Shown here: in pieces, positions 46,052 through 53,717 of the stretch
How the letters are laid out: each line of letters opens with the position of its first letter
How positions within the stretch are numbered: the stretch's first letter is position 1
From: Sideroxydans sp.
Lineage (GTDB): Bacteria > Pseudomonadota > Gammaproteobacteria > Burkholderiales > Gallionellaceae
DNA length: 55,676 nt
Assembly: GCA_028710605.1 (NCBI GenBank)
Contig: JAQTTU010000016.1
Location: 1-55,676, forward strand
Direction: 5' to 3'
Made by a program: the position numbers and the translations under genes
The notes under the pieces: model-generated
Databases searched by the model: none
What the model was told of the DNA's origin: nothing
The model's input: the letters and a program-made list of their open reading frames with translations, nothing else

Positions 46052-46131
46052 ATTTTTTGTGCTGTAGCAGGTTGCGGCTTGATGCATTAGGCTCGCATCG
46101 GACACGATGCCTCCAACTCAAGGAGAAAACA

Positions 46132-47361
46132 ATGAAAAAGACTCTGCTTGCTACACTGTTACTCGGTTTCTCTGCCCAACTTTTTGCTGCGGATTCCATC
46201 AAGCTTGCCATCACCGGCCCGTTCAGCGGCGGTTCGTCACCTATGGGAATTTCCATGCGTGATGGAGCCAAACTGGCCATCAGAGAGATTAATGCTGCGG
46301 GCGGAATTGTCGTTGGCAGGAAAAAACTGAAAATCGAAATCATCGAACGCGACGATGAGGCAAAGAATGATAGAGGCGCGTTGATCGGGCAGGAACTCGC
46401 TTCGATGGATGATCTCTCCGGGGTAATCGGTTCGGTCAACACCGGCGTGGTCATCGCAGGCGACAAATATTTGCAGGAAAAAGGCATCACCAAAATCATC
46501 TGCCCCGCTGCGGGTTCCGCTTCGATGACGCAATGGGCTGACAACCCCGGGAAACCTGGTGTAAAGGATTTGTCTATCTTCCGTTTTGCTGCACATGACG
46601 GAATCCAGTCGGCGATGGTGGTCGAAGAAGCGATCAAGCGCAAATTTACCAAGGTCGCCATCATCCACGATGCAACCAGCTACGGCGTTTCCGGTCGCGA
46701 CGACTTGCTGGCGCAGATCAAAGCGCAGGGCAACGGGCTGGAAGTGGTTGCCACCGAAAAATTCAACGTCGGCGACAAGGATATGACCGCCCAACTGTTG
46801 AAGGCTAGGACAGCGGGCGCTCAAGCAATACTGGTCTGGGGTATCGGCCCCGAACTCGCCGCCGTGTCTAACGATATGGACAAGATCGGGCTGAAGATTC
46901 CAATGATTGGCGGATGGACGCTGTCAATGTCGAACTACATCGACAATGCGGGCAAGAACGGCAACGGCACCTTGATGCCGCAGACCTTCATCGAAGAGCC
47001 TATCACCGCCAGGGCGAAGCGTTTTATCAACGAGTACCACAAACGCTACAAAGTGGATCGCATCCCATCCCCGGTCTCAGCCGCCCAAGGTTATGACGCT
47101 GTGTATATTTTGATTGCCGCCGTGAAGCAAGCGCAGAGCGCCGATACCCGCAAGATCAAATTAGCACTGGAAAATTTGAAAGCGCCGGTCAAAGGCGTGA
47201 TCGCCACCTGGAAGCATCCGTTCTCGTCGTGGAATCCGGCTGATGAACAAACACACGAAGCCTTCCGCCGCGAGAATGTCGTCATGGGCATGGTCAAGGA
47301 TGGTCGCGTGATCTTTGCTAATGCGGCGGAAAAGAAACGCCTCATCAAGCAAGCAAAGTAA
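46132..47361 (+). CDS. Periplasmic leucine/branched-chain amino-acid-type binding protein
   Basis: The 409-residue LivK-like substrate-binding protein of the Peripla_BP_6 fold has a Sec signal (MKKTLLATLLLGFSAQLFA, cut before ADS). Family segments are KLAITGPFSGGSSPMG, GAKLAIREINAAGG, GVIGSVNTGVVIAGD and AQGYDAVYILIAAV. An AAGGAGAAAACA ribosome site precedes ATG 46132; the in-frame upstream start lacks a signal. No permease or ATPase genes are next to it, so it may feed a distant transporter or act as a sensor protein. The ligand is unknown. Confidence 0.92.
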   Translation: MKKTLLATLLLGFSAQLFAADSIKLAITGPFSGGSSPMGISMRDGAKLAIREINAAGGIVVGRKKLKIEIIERDDEAKNDRGALIGQELASMDDLSGVIGSVNTGVVIAGDKYLQEKGITKIICPAAGSASMTQWADNPGKPGVKDLSIFRFAAHDGIQSAMVVEEAIKRKFTKVAIIHDATSYGVSGRDDLLAQIKAQGNGLEVVATEKFNVGDKDMTAQLLKARTAGAQAILVWGIGPELAAVSNDMDKIGLKIPMIGGWTLSMSNYIDNAGKNGNGTLMPQTFIEEPITARAKRFINEYHKRYKVDRIPSPVSAAQGYDAVYILIAAVKQAQSADTRKIKLALENLKAPVKGVIATWKHPFSSWNPADEQTHEAFRRENVVMGMVKDGRVIFANAAEKKRLIKQAK

Positions 47362-47404
47362 CACTCTGCAAATGGGGTTCTAATTTGCCTCGTTGATGCA
47401 TTTA

Positions 47405-48685
47405 TTAACGTGCCGGACACACCATCAGTTCATCCCACTCCGTCGTATAACGTTTCGACATATTTTCTCTGCGCATCGCCCACGTTTTATCCGTGCCTTC
47501 GCCCAATAATTTGAGCGTGCCGCTGCCCATGCTGCGGTTGATGCGATCCAGCGTTTGCATCAGCGCGTGCGATTTCTGCTGCGCCAGCACATCATCGAAC
47601 AAGGTGCGCGGTCTGGCGGAGCGGGGGATGATTTCGGTCAGCATCACACCGGCCTTTTGATAGGCAAAGCCCGCGCGGAAAATCTGGCGCAGCCCGTGCA
47701 GCGCGGCATGGCACAGCAGGCGCGTGTCATCGGTCGGTTCGGGCAATGGCATCAGTATGGCTTGCCGGTATTGCGGGGCGCGTTCCTTGTGCGGGTTGGT
47801 GCGGATATAGACCTGGATGCCGCTGGCTAACGAGTGCTGCTGGCGCAATTTTTCCGCCGCGCGGCTGGCGTAGGCGATCACCGCCTGTTCCAGATCGGGC
47901 AGCAGCGAAGTCAACGCGCCGAACGAGCGCGAGCAAATGATTTGCTGCTTGTCGGACACCACATCATCCAGTTCCAGACACGCCACGCCGTTCAGTTCTG
48001 CCACGATGCGCTCGAACACCACGCTGAATTTTTCGCGCAGCCGTTTGGCGGAAAAACGTTTCAGATCGAGCACGGACTGGATGCCCATCTCGTTCAGCTT
48101 GCCCACGCTACGCCTGCCCACACCCCACACTTCGCCCACCGCAATGGTGGCGAGCAGATCGTTCAACTCTGTTTCGTTTAGCGCATTGAAATCGCACGCG
48201 CTGCCGAAGCGCGCATTCTTCTTGGCGACATGGTTGGCGAGTTTGGCTAAAGTTTTGCTGGGCGCGATGCCCACGCACACCGGAATGCCGACGCAGCGGC
48301 GTATGGTCTCGCGTATCTGCTGCGCGTATTGCGTGTGGTCGGCGGGGATGCCGGTGAGGTCGAGGAAGGATTCGTCAATGGAGTACACCTCCTGATTCGG
48401 GCTGAACTGCGCCAGCAGCGACATCACGCGGTTGGAGAGATCGGCGTACAAACTGTAGTTGGAAGAAAACGCGATGATGCCGTGGCGCTTGGCCAAATCT
48501 TTCATCTGATACCAGGGCACGGCCATTTTCAGCCCCAGGTCTTTCACCTCCTGCGAACGCGACACCACGCAACCGTCGTTGTTGGACAGCACCACCACCG
48601 GCTTGCCTTCCAGCTTGGGCTGGAACACGCGCTCGCAGGAAACATAAAAATTATTGCAGTCCACCAGCGCGATGGCGCGTTGCAT
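47405..48685 (-). CDS. umuC: DNA polymerase V catalytic subunit UmuC
   Basis: The 426-residue Y-family translesion polymerase is full length. Catalytic acidic residues are in [16 protein letters not shown] (near the N-terminus) and [13 protein letters not shown] (near residue 100). Helix-hairpin-helix and little-finger domains follow, and the UmuC-specific C-terminus has [24 protein letters not shown] 48685 is used; a GTG one codon earlier is also possible. It follows umuD on the same strand, across a 153-base repeat insertion that separates what is normally a tight operon. Confidence 0.95.
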   Translation of the reverse strand: MQRAIALVDCNNFYVSCERVFQPKLEGKPVVVLSNNDGCVVSRSQEVKDLGLKMAVPWYQMKDLAKRHGIIAFSSNYSLYADLSNRVMSLLAQFSPNQEVYSIDESFLDLTGIPADHTQYAQQIRETIRRCVGIPVCVGIAPSKTLAKLANHVAKKNARFGSACDFNALNETELNDLLATIAVGEVWGVGRRSVGKLNEMGIQSVLDLKRFSAKRLREKFSVVFERIVAELNGVACLELDDVVSDKQQIICSRSFGALTSLLPDLEQAVIAYASRAAEKLRQQHSLASGIQVYIRTNPHKERAPQYRQAILMPLPEPTDDTRLLCHAALHGLRQIFRAGFAYQKAGVMLTEIIPRSARPRTLFDDVLAQQKSHALMQTLDRINRSMGSGTLKLLGEGTDKTWAMRRENMSKRYTTEWDELMVCPAR

Positions 48686-48714
48686 CACATCACCCTAAAA
48701 GCAAAAAACAATAT

Positions 48715-48826
48715 CACCACAGAGACACAGAGAACACCGGGCAAACCAAGCAACGACATATTTTTGTGGCAACGAAATAGGAGCGGCAAATTTTGGCGTT
48801 TTGTTTTTCTCTGTGTCTCTGTGGTG
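48715..48826. repeat. CACAGAG-family inverted repeat between umuD and umuC
   Basis: The arms are CACCACAGAGACACAGAG (48715) and CTCTGTGTCTCTGTGGTG (ending 48826). On the minus strand an ATG overlaps the umuD stop (ATGA at 48842) and opens a 42-codon frame across the repeat that stops at 48714, about 30 bases before umuC. The 5' coupling matches the hydrogenase insertions, but the 3' overlap is lost. Confidence 0.87.
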
Positions 48827-48838
48827 AAAGTTTTTGAT

Positions 48839-49318
48839 TCATACCTTATGCACATTCCACTGCACCACGCCCCAGATGGAAAAATCCTGTTCCGGTTTGA
48901 TGGTCACTTCCGGGTAATCGGGATGGGCTGCGCGCAGCACTTTGCCGCGCGGGGTGTAGAGCAACTGCTTCACCGTGAACTCGCCATCCACCACCGCCAC
49001 CACCACGCAGCCGTGCGAGGCGGGAACTGAACGATCCACCACCAGCAGGTCGCCGTCAAAAATGCCCAGCTCGCGCATCGAATGTCCCGCCACGCGCATG
49101 AAGAAGGTCGATTCCTTGTGCTGGATCAGATGCTCGTCCAGGCTCAGTCGGCGTTCGACATAGTCGTCGGCAGGCGAGGGGAAGCCCGCAGGCACGGCCT
49201 TGTGCAACAACGCGCGTTGCCTCTCGAACATGGATTTATTGGGGTGCGTCAGCGACAGCAGGGCGGGGTGTGCGGCGTGGCGCGCGGGGCTGGCAAAATG
49301 GTGATTAAGGCTGGTCAC
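48839..49318 (-). CDS. umuD: UmuD-like autoproteolytic subunit of polymerase V
   Basis: The 159-residue LexA-type S24 peptidase without a DNA-binding domain should self-cleave on RecA filaments to activate UmuC. The catalytic Ser80 is in AGHSMREL and Lys117 in VDGEFTVKQL. The cleavage site is Ala44-Gly45 in VPAGFPSPADDYVE. All three are offset by exactly 20 from E. coli UmuD (24, 60, 97), so only the N-terminal arm is longer. GTG 49318 follows TAGGAGATTGTC, a good ribosome site. Its promoter has two copies of a palindromic operator. Confidence 0.94.
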   Translation of the reverse strand: MTSLNHHFASPARHAAHPALLSLTHPNKSMFERQRALLHKAVPAGFPSPADDYVERRLSLDEHLIQHKESTFFMRVAGHSMRELGIFDGDLLVVDRSVPASHGCVVVAVVDGEFTVKQLLYTPRGKVLRAAHPDYPEVTIKPEQDFSIWGVVQWNVHKV

Positions 49319-49329
49319 GACAATCTCCT

Positions 49330-49377
49330 ACAGAACGAACGTTCACCAATCATAAAGAACGAACGTTCTGTTGTCAA
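49330..49377 (-). promoter_or_regulatory. umuD promoter with two SOS-like operators
   Basis: On the minus strand, TTGACA (49372-49377), 17 bases and TATGAT (49349-49354) make a near-consensus promoter. The spacer contains an operator of form ACAGAAC-GTTC-GTTCT (about 49355-49372). A second copy, GAAC-GTTC-GTTCTGT (about 49330-49344), lies between the -10 and the ribosome site. The pattern GAAC-N4-GTTC differs from the proteobacterial CTGT-N8-ACAG LexA box and recalls the Gram-positive type. Confidence 0.82.
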
Positions 49378-49453
49378 ATAAATGAAAACCGAATGCGGAT
49401 ATGCGTTAGCACCGATTCGCCGGAGCGGGTTGGCGGGATATTTTGATTCGTCG

Positions 49454-49481
49454 CTGACAGGTTTCGGGCATGAGGTATGAT
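49454..49481 (+). promoter_or_regulatory. Promoter candidate of the small basic secreted protein
   Basis: CTGACA (49454-49459), 16 bases, TATGAT (49476-49481), 31 bases before the ATG at 49513. Both hexamers differ from consensus by one base. Confidence 0.6.
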
Positions 49482-49512
49482 TCTTTTATCTCGCATTAAA
49501 CCGGAGAAGGTA

Positions 49513-49818
49513 ATGAACAGGAAAATCGTGTTATCGGGGCTGGCTACGGCAGCGTTATTGTCCGGCGCGGCGGCCTTTGCGGCAGACTCGGCTAATGCTC
49601 AGGGCGGCGGACAACAAGCGCAAACTACCGCCAAGAAAACAGCCGGTACTGCCGCCAAGGTTAGCCAAACAACTCGCCTCGCACCACCGAAAAAATCGGC
49701 AGCGCAAGCCAGAACCGTTCCCCCCAAAAAATCTCCGCTCGACGTGGCCGGTGAAAATAAATCGGGCAGTGAAATGGGCGGCGGCATGAGGGGCGGCATG
49801 GGCGGTATCAGACGCTAG
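49513..49818 (+). CDS. Small basic exported protein, unknown function
   Basis: The 101-residue protein has a Sec signal (MNRKIVLSGLATAALLSGAAAFA, cut before ADSANA). The mature part is low-complexity: Gln/Gly-rich, then Lys/Ala/Thr-rich with two similar PPKKSA/PPKKSP blocks, and a Gly/Met-rich tail (MGGGMRGGMGGIRR). It carries no cysteine. It has its own promoter candidate, a CCGGAGAAGGTA ribosome site and a strong terminator, so it is a real single-gene unit. I do not recognise a family; a secreted polycation or surface-binding role is possible. Confidence 0.8.
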   Translation: MNRKIVLSGLATAALLSGAAAFAADSANAQGGGQQAQTTAKKTAGTAAKVSQTTRLAPPKKSAAQARTVPPKKSPLDVAGENKSGSEMGGGMRGGMGGIRR

Positions 49819-49844
49819 CTGGTTTTGCAATGTTGCAGCCAAGG

Positions 49845-49880
49845 CGGGCACTTGAATCAAGTGCCCGTTTTGTTTTTTTA
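49845..49880 (+). terminator. Rho-independent terminator after the small exported protein
   Basis: CGGGCACTTGA (49845-49855) and TCAAGTGCCCG (49857-49867) form an 11-bp inverted repeat followed by TTTTGTTTTTTT. It ends four bases before the next promoter's -35. Confidence 0.93.
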
Positions 49881-49883
49881 GAA

Positions 49884-49912
49884 TTGACAACAGAACGTTC
49901 GTTCTGTATCTT
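49884..49912 (+). promoter_or_regulatory. Promoter with perfect SOS-like operator for the Ala-rich protein
   Basis: TTGACA (49884-49889), 17 bases, TATCTT (49907-49912). The spacer is filled by ACAGAAC-GTTC-GTTCTGT (49890-49907), a perfect palindrome with 7-base arms, the same sequence as in the umuD promoter. A repressor bound here would block polymerase. Spacing to the ATG is 49 bases. Confidence 0.8.
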
Positions 49913-49961
49913 TGGCGCGCAAAGTTGATGATCTGATTAACGCAAAATGAGGAGATTTTAG

Positions 49962-51098
49962 ATGTCAGAGGTGAAGCAGGTTAAATTGACACCCAACGAG
50001 ATTCGCACCGCCAAGAACGCGGCGGCAGCTGAAAAAACGCTAGCCCTCGCCAATAAATTGATGCTTGCCGCCAATCAGGCAGCGGCAGAAGCCAAGCAGA
50101 TACTGGAAGCGAAACAACTCATCGCCGCTCAAAAAGAGGATGCGGCAACCAAGGCACAAGTTGCTTATGCGACGGCAGTCGAAAAGAAAGCGCGGGCAGA
50201 ACAGGAAATGAGCGCCGCAACGGCAGCAGGTGAACAGGCGCGCGCGGATGCCGAGGCGGCCAGAGTCGCCAAACTCCTCGCCGCACAACAAGCTGCGGCG
50301 GCCAAGCAATTGGCAATGGAACAAGCAAAACAACGCGCACAGGAAGCCGCCGCAGCCAAATTGGCCCAGGCAGAAGCCAAAAAACAAGCGGCGGAAGAAG
50401 CGGCTGCCTTGAAAAAAGCGGAAGCTGAAGCAAAAAAGAAAGCCGCCGAAGAAGCCGCAGCCCTGAAGAAAGCCGAGGCGGAGGCCAGAAAGCTTGCCGC
50501 ACAACAAGCGGCAGCAGAAGCCGCAGCGTTGAAATTGGCCGAAGCCGAAGCACGCAAGCTGGCGGCGCAACAAGCAGCGGCAGCGAAACAAGCTGAGGCC
50601 GAGGCCAGGAAGAAAGCGGCGGAAGAAGCGGCTGCCCTGAAGAAATCCGAGGCAGAAGCCAGAGCCAGAGCCGCAGCAGAAGCTGCTGCCTTGAAAAAAG
50701 CCGAAGCTGAAGCACGCAGGCTGGCGGCACAGCAAGCCGCCGCCGAAAAGAAGGCCGAAGCCGAGGCCAGAAAACAAGCAGCGCTGGAAGTTGCCGCCAT
50801 CAAGAAAGCGGAAGCCGAAGTAAAAAAGATCGCCGTACAGGAAGCCGCAGCGGCAAGAAAGCTGGCCGCTGAACAAACCAAGTTGGCCGCACAAGAACTG
50901 GCCGCCGCCAAGAAAGCGGAAGCCGATGCACGCAAGGCCGCAGCCGCTCAAGCGAAACAAATTGCACAGGAAGCAGCGGCTGCACGCAAAGCAGCCGCCG
51001 CACTGAAAAAAGCCGAAGCCGCCGCCAGAAAAGCCGCCTTGGTTCCACCCGAACCTGTCTGGCCCTTCCCGGACGAGGAAAGCAAAGAGGCGGTTTGA
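49962..51098 (+). CDS. Alanine/lysine/glutamate repeat coiled-coil protein
   Basis: The 378-residue protein is mostly Ala, Lys, Glu and Gln, with heptad-like repeats such as KKAEAEARKLAAQQAA and AAEEAAALKKAEAEA from about residue 100 to 350. A single long helix or coiled coil is expected. It has no signal peptide or membrane segment, so it differs from TolA. The first 60 residues are less repetitive (VKLTPNEIRTAKNAA), and the acidic C-terminus ends PPEPVWPFPDEESKEAV. Histone H1-like, KfrA-like or PhaF-like DNA-binding or scaffold roles are possible. The operator shared with umuD suggests induction by DNA damage. Confidence 0.85.
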   Translation: MSEVKQVKLTPNEIRTAKNAAAAEKTLALANKLMLAANQAAAEAKQILEAKQLIAAQKEDAATKAQVAYATAVEKKARAEQEMSAATAAGEQARADAEAARVAKLLAAQQAAAAKQLAMEQAKQRAQEAAAAKLAQAEAKKQAAEEAAALKKAEAEAKKKAAEEAAALKKAEAEARKLAAQQAAAEAAALKLAEAEARKLAAQQAAAAKQAEAEARKKAAEEAAALKKSEAEARARAAAEAAALKKAEAEARRLAAQQAAAEKKAEAEARKQAALEVAAIKKAEAEVKKIAVQEAAAARKLAAEQTKLAAQELAAAKKAEADARKAAAAQAKQIAQEAAAARKAAAALKKAEAAARKAALVPPEPVWPFPDEESKEAV

Positions 51099-51127
51099 GC
51101 TGATCTTTGCAGGCATATTCACCCGTT

Positions 51128-51164
51128 GGAGATGCCCGTATTTACTGCCTTGCGGGGCAGGTGG
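51128..51164. repeat. Dispersed repeat, second-half copy
   Basis: GGAGATGCCCGTATTTACTG is followed by CCTTGCGGGGCAGGTGG; CTGCC and GGCAG form a small hairpin. It lies in the 248-base gap between the Ala-rich gene and the DUF4389 gene. The rest of the gap has short hairpins (CACCCTGTGGGTG near 51218-51230) but no gene. Confidence 0.72.
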
Positions 51165-51346
51165 TTGTGCTGGTGGCACAGCTATAGAGGCGAATTCACC
51201 TCGTAGAGGTTCTTGCACCCTGTGGGTGTTCGCCCATGATGCAGTTTTTACGCGTGGAAAGTGAGCGACTTTGCTGTTAGATTGAACGGGGAGGTGCGGC
51301 GGAAAAAATCTGTCGCCAATTTTCCTCAATATTCGGGAGAACCACG

Positions 51347-51625
51347 ATGACTGAAAATTCTGTTGCACCAGGCAGCAAGCGCAATATCTGGATGCGCGGC
51401 CTGTTCATGCTGCTGATGGCTGTGGCGTTCCACGTGTGTATGACCGTGCTGGGGATCGTGGCGGTTATCCAGTTTGTGATCGCGCTGCTGAACGATGCGC
51501 CCAACATTCGACTGGTTTCATTTGGCCGCAGCATGGGAAGCTACTTGCGCCAAATCGTCAATTTCCTGACTTTCGCCACGGAAGAAATCCCGTTTCCGTT
51601 CAGCGAATGGCCCGATGCAGCGTGA
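51347..51625 (+). CDS. DUF4389-type small membrane protein
   Basis: The 92-residue protein has one or two hydrophobic helices (about residues 16-48) and the conserved family tail: FGRSMGSYLRQIVNFLTFATEEIPFPFSEWP (in parts, residues 59-89). Such proteins are common in proteobacteria and have no known function. A GGGAGAACCACG ribosome region precedes the ATG. The next small membrane gene begins 41 bases later and is probably co-transcribed. Confidence 0.88.
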   Translation: MTENSVAPGSKRNIWMRGLFMLLMAVAFHVCMTVLGIVAVIQFVIALLNDAPNIRLVSFGRSMGSYLRQIVNFLTFATEEIPFPFSEWPDAA

Positions 51626-51666
51626 CCCGCACCGCTGCAACCGAGCATCATTAAAGTGATATTCCC

Positions 51667-52218
51667 ATGACGAAATCTGCCGTTTCTGCGCCCGTCCATC
51701 GTCTGGCACTGCGTGTGCGCGAGATGGCGCAGTTGTTCAATTCGATGGATCCGACACCGTTTCTGAACAAGGATCTCGACCCGGAAGCAAATACATTCAT
51801 CGAATCCTGGGCATCCGGGTATCCGCACGACAGCCGCTTTCATATCACCATCCACCTCGAACAATGGCCGGCGACCGGCGACCCGACCGAGATGCTGACC
51901 GGTGCGATTCACAACCACTTCGCCTACAAAGCCGAGCAAACACGCAAAGCACTGCGACAGCTTTTGCGGCAAGGCCGCATGAGCATGGTGATCGGGATCG
52001 TCTTCGTTTCACTCTGCCTGCTCGCGGCCGACTTCATCGGCAATCTGGGCAGCGGTGCCGGCTACAACATCGCGCGCGAAAGCCTGACCATCGTCGGCTG
52101 GGTCGCCATGTGGCGACCGTTGCAGATTTTTCTCTACGATTGGTGGCCGCTCCAGCGCCAGATACGTCTGTACCTGAGACTGTGCCACGCGCATATTCAG
52201 GTGGTTCAGGGCAAGTGA
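51667..52218 (+). CDS. Hypothetical inner-membrane protein
   Basis: This 183-residue protein is not recognised by name. It has a soluble N-terminal domain (residues 1-105, with YPHDSRFHITIHLEQWP) followed by two hydrophobic helices (about 108-128, MVIGIVFVSLCLLAADFIG, and about 140-158, LTIVGWVAMWRPLQIFLY). A short basic tail (RQIRLYLRLCHAHIQ) follows. It is in tandem with the DUF4389 gene. No catalytic motif is visible. Confidence 0.8.
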   Translation: MTKSAVSAPVHRLALRVREMAQLFNSMDPTPFLNKDLDPEANTFIESWASGYPHDSRFHITIHLEQWPATGDPTEMLTGAIHNHFAYKAEQTRKALRQLLRQGRMSMVIGIVFVSLCLLAADFIGNLGSGAGYNIARESLTIVGWVAMWRPLQIFLYDWWPLQRQIRLYLRLCHAHIQVVQGK

Positions 52219-52286
52219 GCGTAGCAGGGCTGGGAGAGGAAAAAATTTCGGTTTCTTGAATCTGAATAAAATCACCAACTCCCCCG

Positions 52287-52318
52287 CAATGCCCGTCAAT
52301 AGGCGTTCCAGGCAGGCC
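52287..52318. repeat. Dispersed repeat, short copy
   Basis: AATGCCCGTCAATAGGCG followed by TTCCAGGCAGGCC: the first-half core of the dispersed family, degraded at its end. With the palindrome at 52445 it accounts for part of the 378-base gap 52219-52596; the remaining sequence is AT-richer and shows no gene. Confidence 0.7.
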
Positions 52319-52444
52319 TATATATTCTTGCGTGTGGAAAGTTCCCCCCGTTACTGATAAATTTCGCGCCCAATAGCGGTGAGGGGATAACGCTATTTTT
52401 GAACAATGAGCTTTCCATGTTTCGCGACAGCATTTTGATTCTCC

Positions 52445-52490
52445 GTAGGTCGGGTTTCAACCCGACATGTCGGGCTGAAGCCCGACCTAC
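52445..52490. repeat. 46-base GTAGGTCGGG palindrome upstream of degV
   Basis: Third full copy, in the same orientation as the one at 15229-15274 (GGGTTTCAACCC first, GGGCTGAAGCCC second) and exactly the same length. It lies 107 bases before the degV start. Confidence 0.9.
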
Positions 52491-52596
52491 GTGACACCGA
52501 TGCGCTGTCTTCAATTTTAAAAAGCTCAATACTGAACTACTGGAAAATTTTTCAAAACACAACGGCACACAAGGCCGACAACGGGGAGAGAAGCGC

Positions 52597-53559
52597 ATGA
52601 AGATTGGATTGGTGGTTGACTCAAGTTGCGATTTACCGAGCAGCTTTTTCGAGAACGACGACGTTGAGCTGATGCCGACCATGATCAAAATGGGCGACCA
52701 CTCGTTCGAGGATCTTCGGGACGATGAGCAAACGATCCAGTTTCATTCGGACACGAGAACCCGGATGAAACAGAAGAAAGAGATCGAAGTCGAATCGAGC
52801 CCGTTCACCAGCGGCCAGATCGAAACGCTGTTTCTCGAAAAGCTGGTGTGCAAATACGACCACGTGTTCTGCATCATGGCGACGCACGCGCGCAGCGAAA
52901 TTTACGATCACGCGCTGAAGGCATCGCGCGCCATTCTCATCAAATACAAACCGATCAGACGCGACGCGGGAGTCACCGGACACTTCACGCTGGCCGTCGT
53001 CAACAGCCGGAACGTTTTCGCCGGGACGGCCGTGCTCGCGGCGGAAGTCGTGCGCATGATCAAGGCGGGCGCTTCAGCAACAGAGATTGATACGCGTATC
53101 GGCGAACTGGTGAACCACACCTACTGCTACCTGGTGCCGCCCGACCTGCAACACATCTACAAGCGCGCCTCCCAGCGCGGCGACCGGAGCATCAGTTGGA
53201 CCGGCTTCATGCTCGGCTCAATGCTAGACATCAAACCCATCCTGCTCGGACACATGGACAACACCAGCCCGGTCGCCAAGATGCGCCACTTCGATGCGGC
53301 CGTCGAAACCATGTTCGCCAATGCCACGCGCGCAGTCGAAGCGGGTTTGCTGGCTCCGGCGATATGCATGGGCTACGGCGGCGATCCGGCGGAGGTGTCG
53401 CAGATGCCCGGATTCGCGCGGCTGAAGGCGGCTGCCGCAAAGTCCGGCATCACGCTGCATATCGCGCCGATGAGCATTTCCGGCGGCGTACATACCGGCC
53501 CCGGCTGCATCACCGTCGCCTTCATTTCCGACAAACACGACTTCGAAGAAAAAGTGTGA
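52597..53559 (+). CDS. DegV-family fatty-acid-binding protein
   Basis: The 320-residue protein shows the DegV start (IGLVVDSSCDLPSSFF), the TSGQIETLF segment near residue 70, the VVNSRNVFAGTAVLAAEVV stretch near 135 and a C-terminal domain ending HTGPGCITVAFI. DegV/FakB proteins bind a fatty acid for phosphorylation by FakA; in proteobacteria the role is less clear. It is somewhat longer than the roughly 280 residues typical of the family. A GGGGAGAGAAGCGC ribosome site precedes the ATG. No FakA kinase is nearby. Confidence 0.92.
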   Translation: MKIGLVVDSSCDLPSSFFENDDVELMPTMIKMGDHSFEDLRDDEQTIQFHSDTRTRMKQKKEIEVESSPFTSGQIETLFLEKLVCKYDHVFCIMATHARSEIYDHALKASRAILIKYKPIRRDAGVTGHFTLAVVNSRNVFAGTAVLAAEVVRMIKAGASATEIDTRIGELVNHTYCYLVPPDLQHIYKRASQRGDRSISWTGFMLGSMLDIKPILLGHMDNTSPVAKMRHFDAAVETMFANATRAVEAGLLAPAICMGYGGDPAEVSQMPGFARLKAAAAKSGITLHIAPMSISGGVHTGPGCITVAFISDKHDFEEKV

Positions 53560-53579
53560 CTCGAACTGGCCACAGCCCC

Positions 53580-53655
53580 GAGATGCCCGTCAATAGGCGA
53601 TCCGCATGCAGCATCGCGTGAAGATAACCGTCTTTTCTGCCTTTCGGGGCAGGTG
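53580..53655. repeat. Dispersed repeat, near full-length copy
   Basis: GAGATGCCCGTCAATAGGCG, then ATCCGCATGCAGCATCGCGT, then GAAGATAACCGTCTTTTCTG and CCTTTCGGGGCAGGTGG: both halves in the order seen at 15289, with a diverged second half. It lies between degV and the permease gene. Confidence 0.75.
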
Positions 53656-53717
53656 GCATTGCATAATCGACAGCCAGCCGCAATAGCACCCACCGCTTGA
53701 ATTGAACTGAACCCGCC

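Noticed and set aside
50040-51368. 442-codon minus-strand frame rich in Cys/Phe/Gly across the Ala-rich gene
   Set aside because: It is the complement of the Ala/Lys/Glu repeat and has no ribosome site or family motif. The plus strand has a promoter, operator and good start.
52491-52596. Possible riboswitch upstream of degV
   Set aside because: The stretch is short and AT-rich, and I see none of the conserved cores of c-di-GMP, TPP, cobalamin or glycine riboswitches.
51128-53655. Dispersed ATGCCCGT repeats read as small proteins (for example MPVFIGLRA)
   Set aside because: Copies have different reading frames, truncations and no ribosome sites, so they fit non-coding repeats better.
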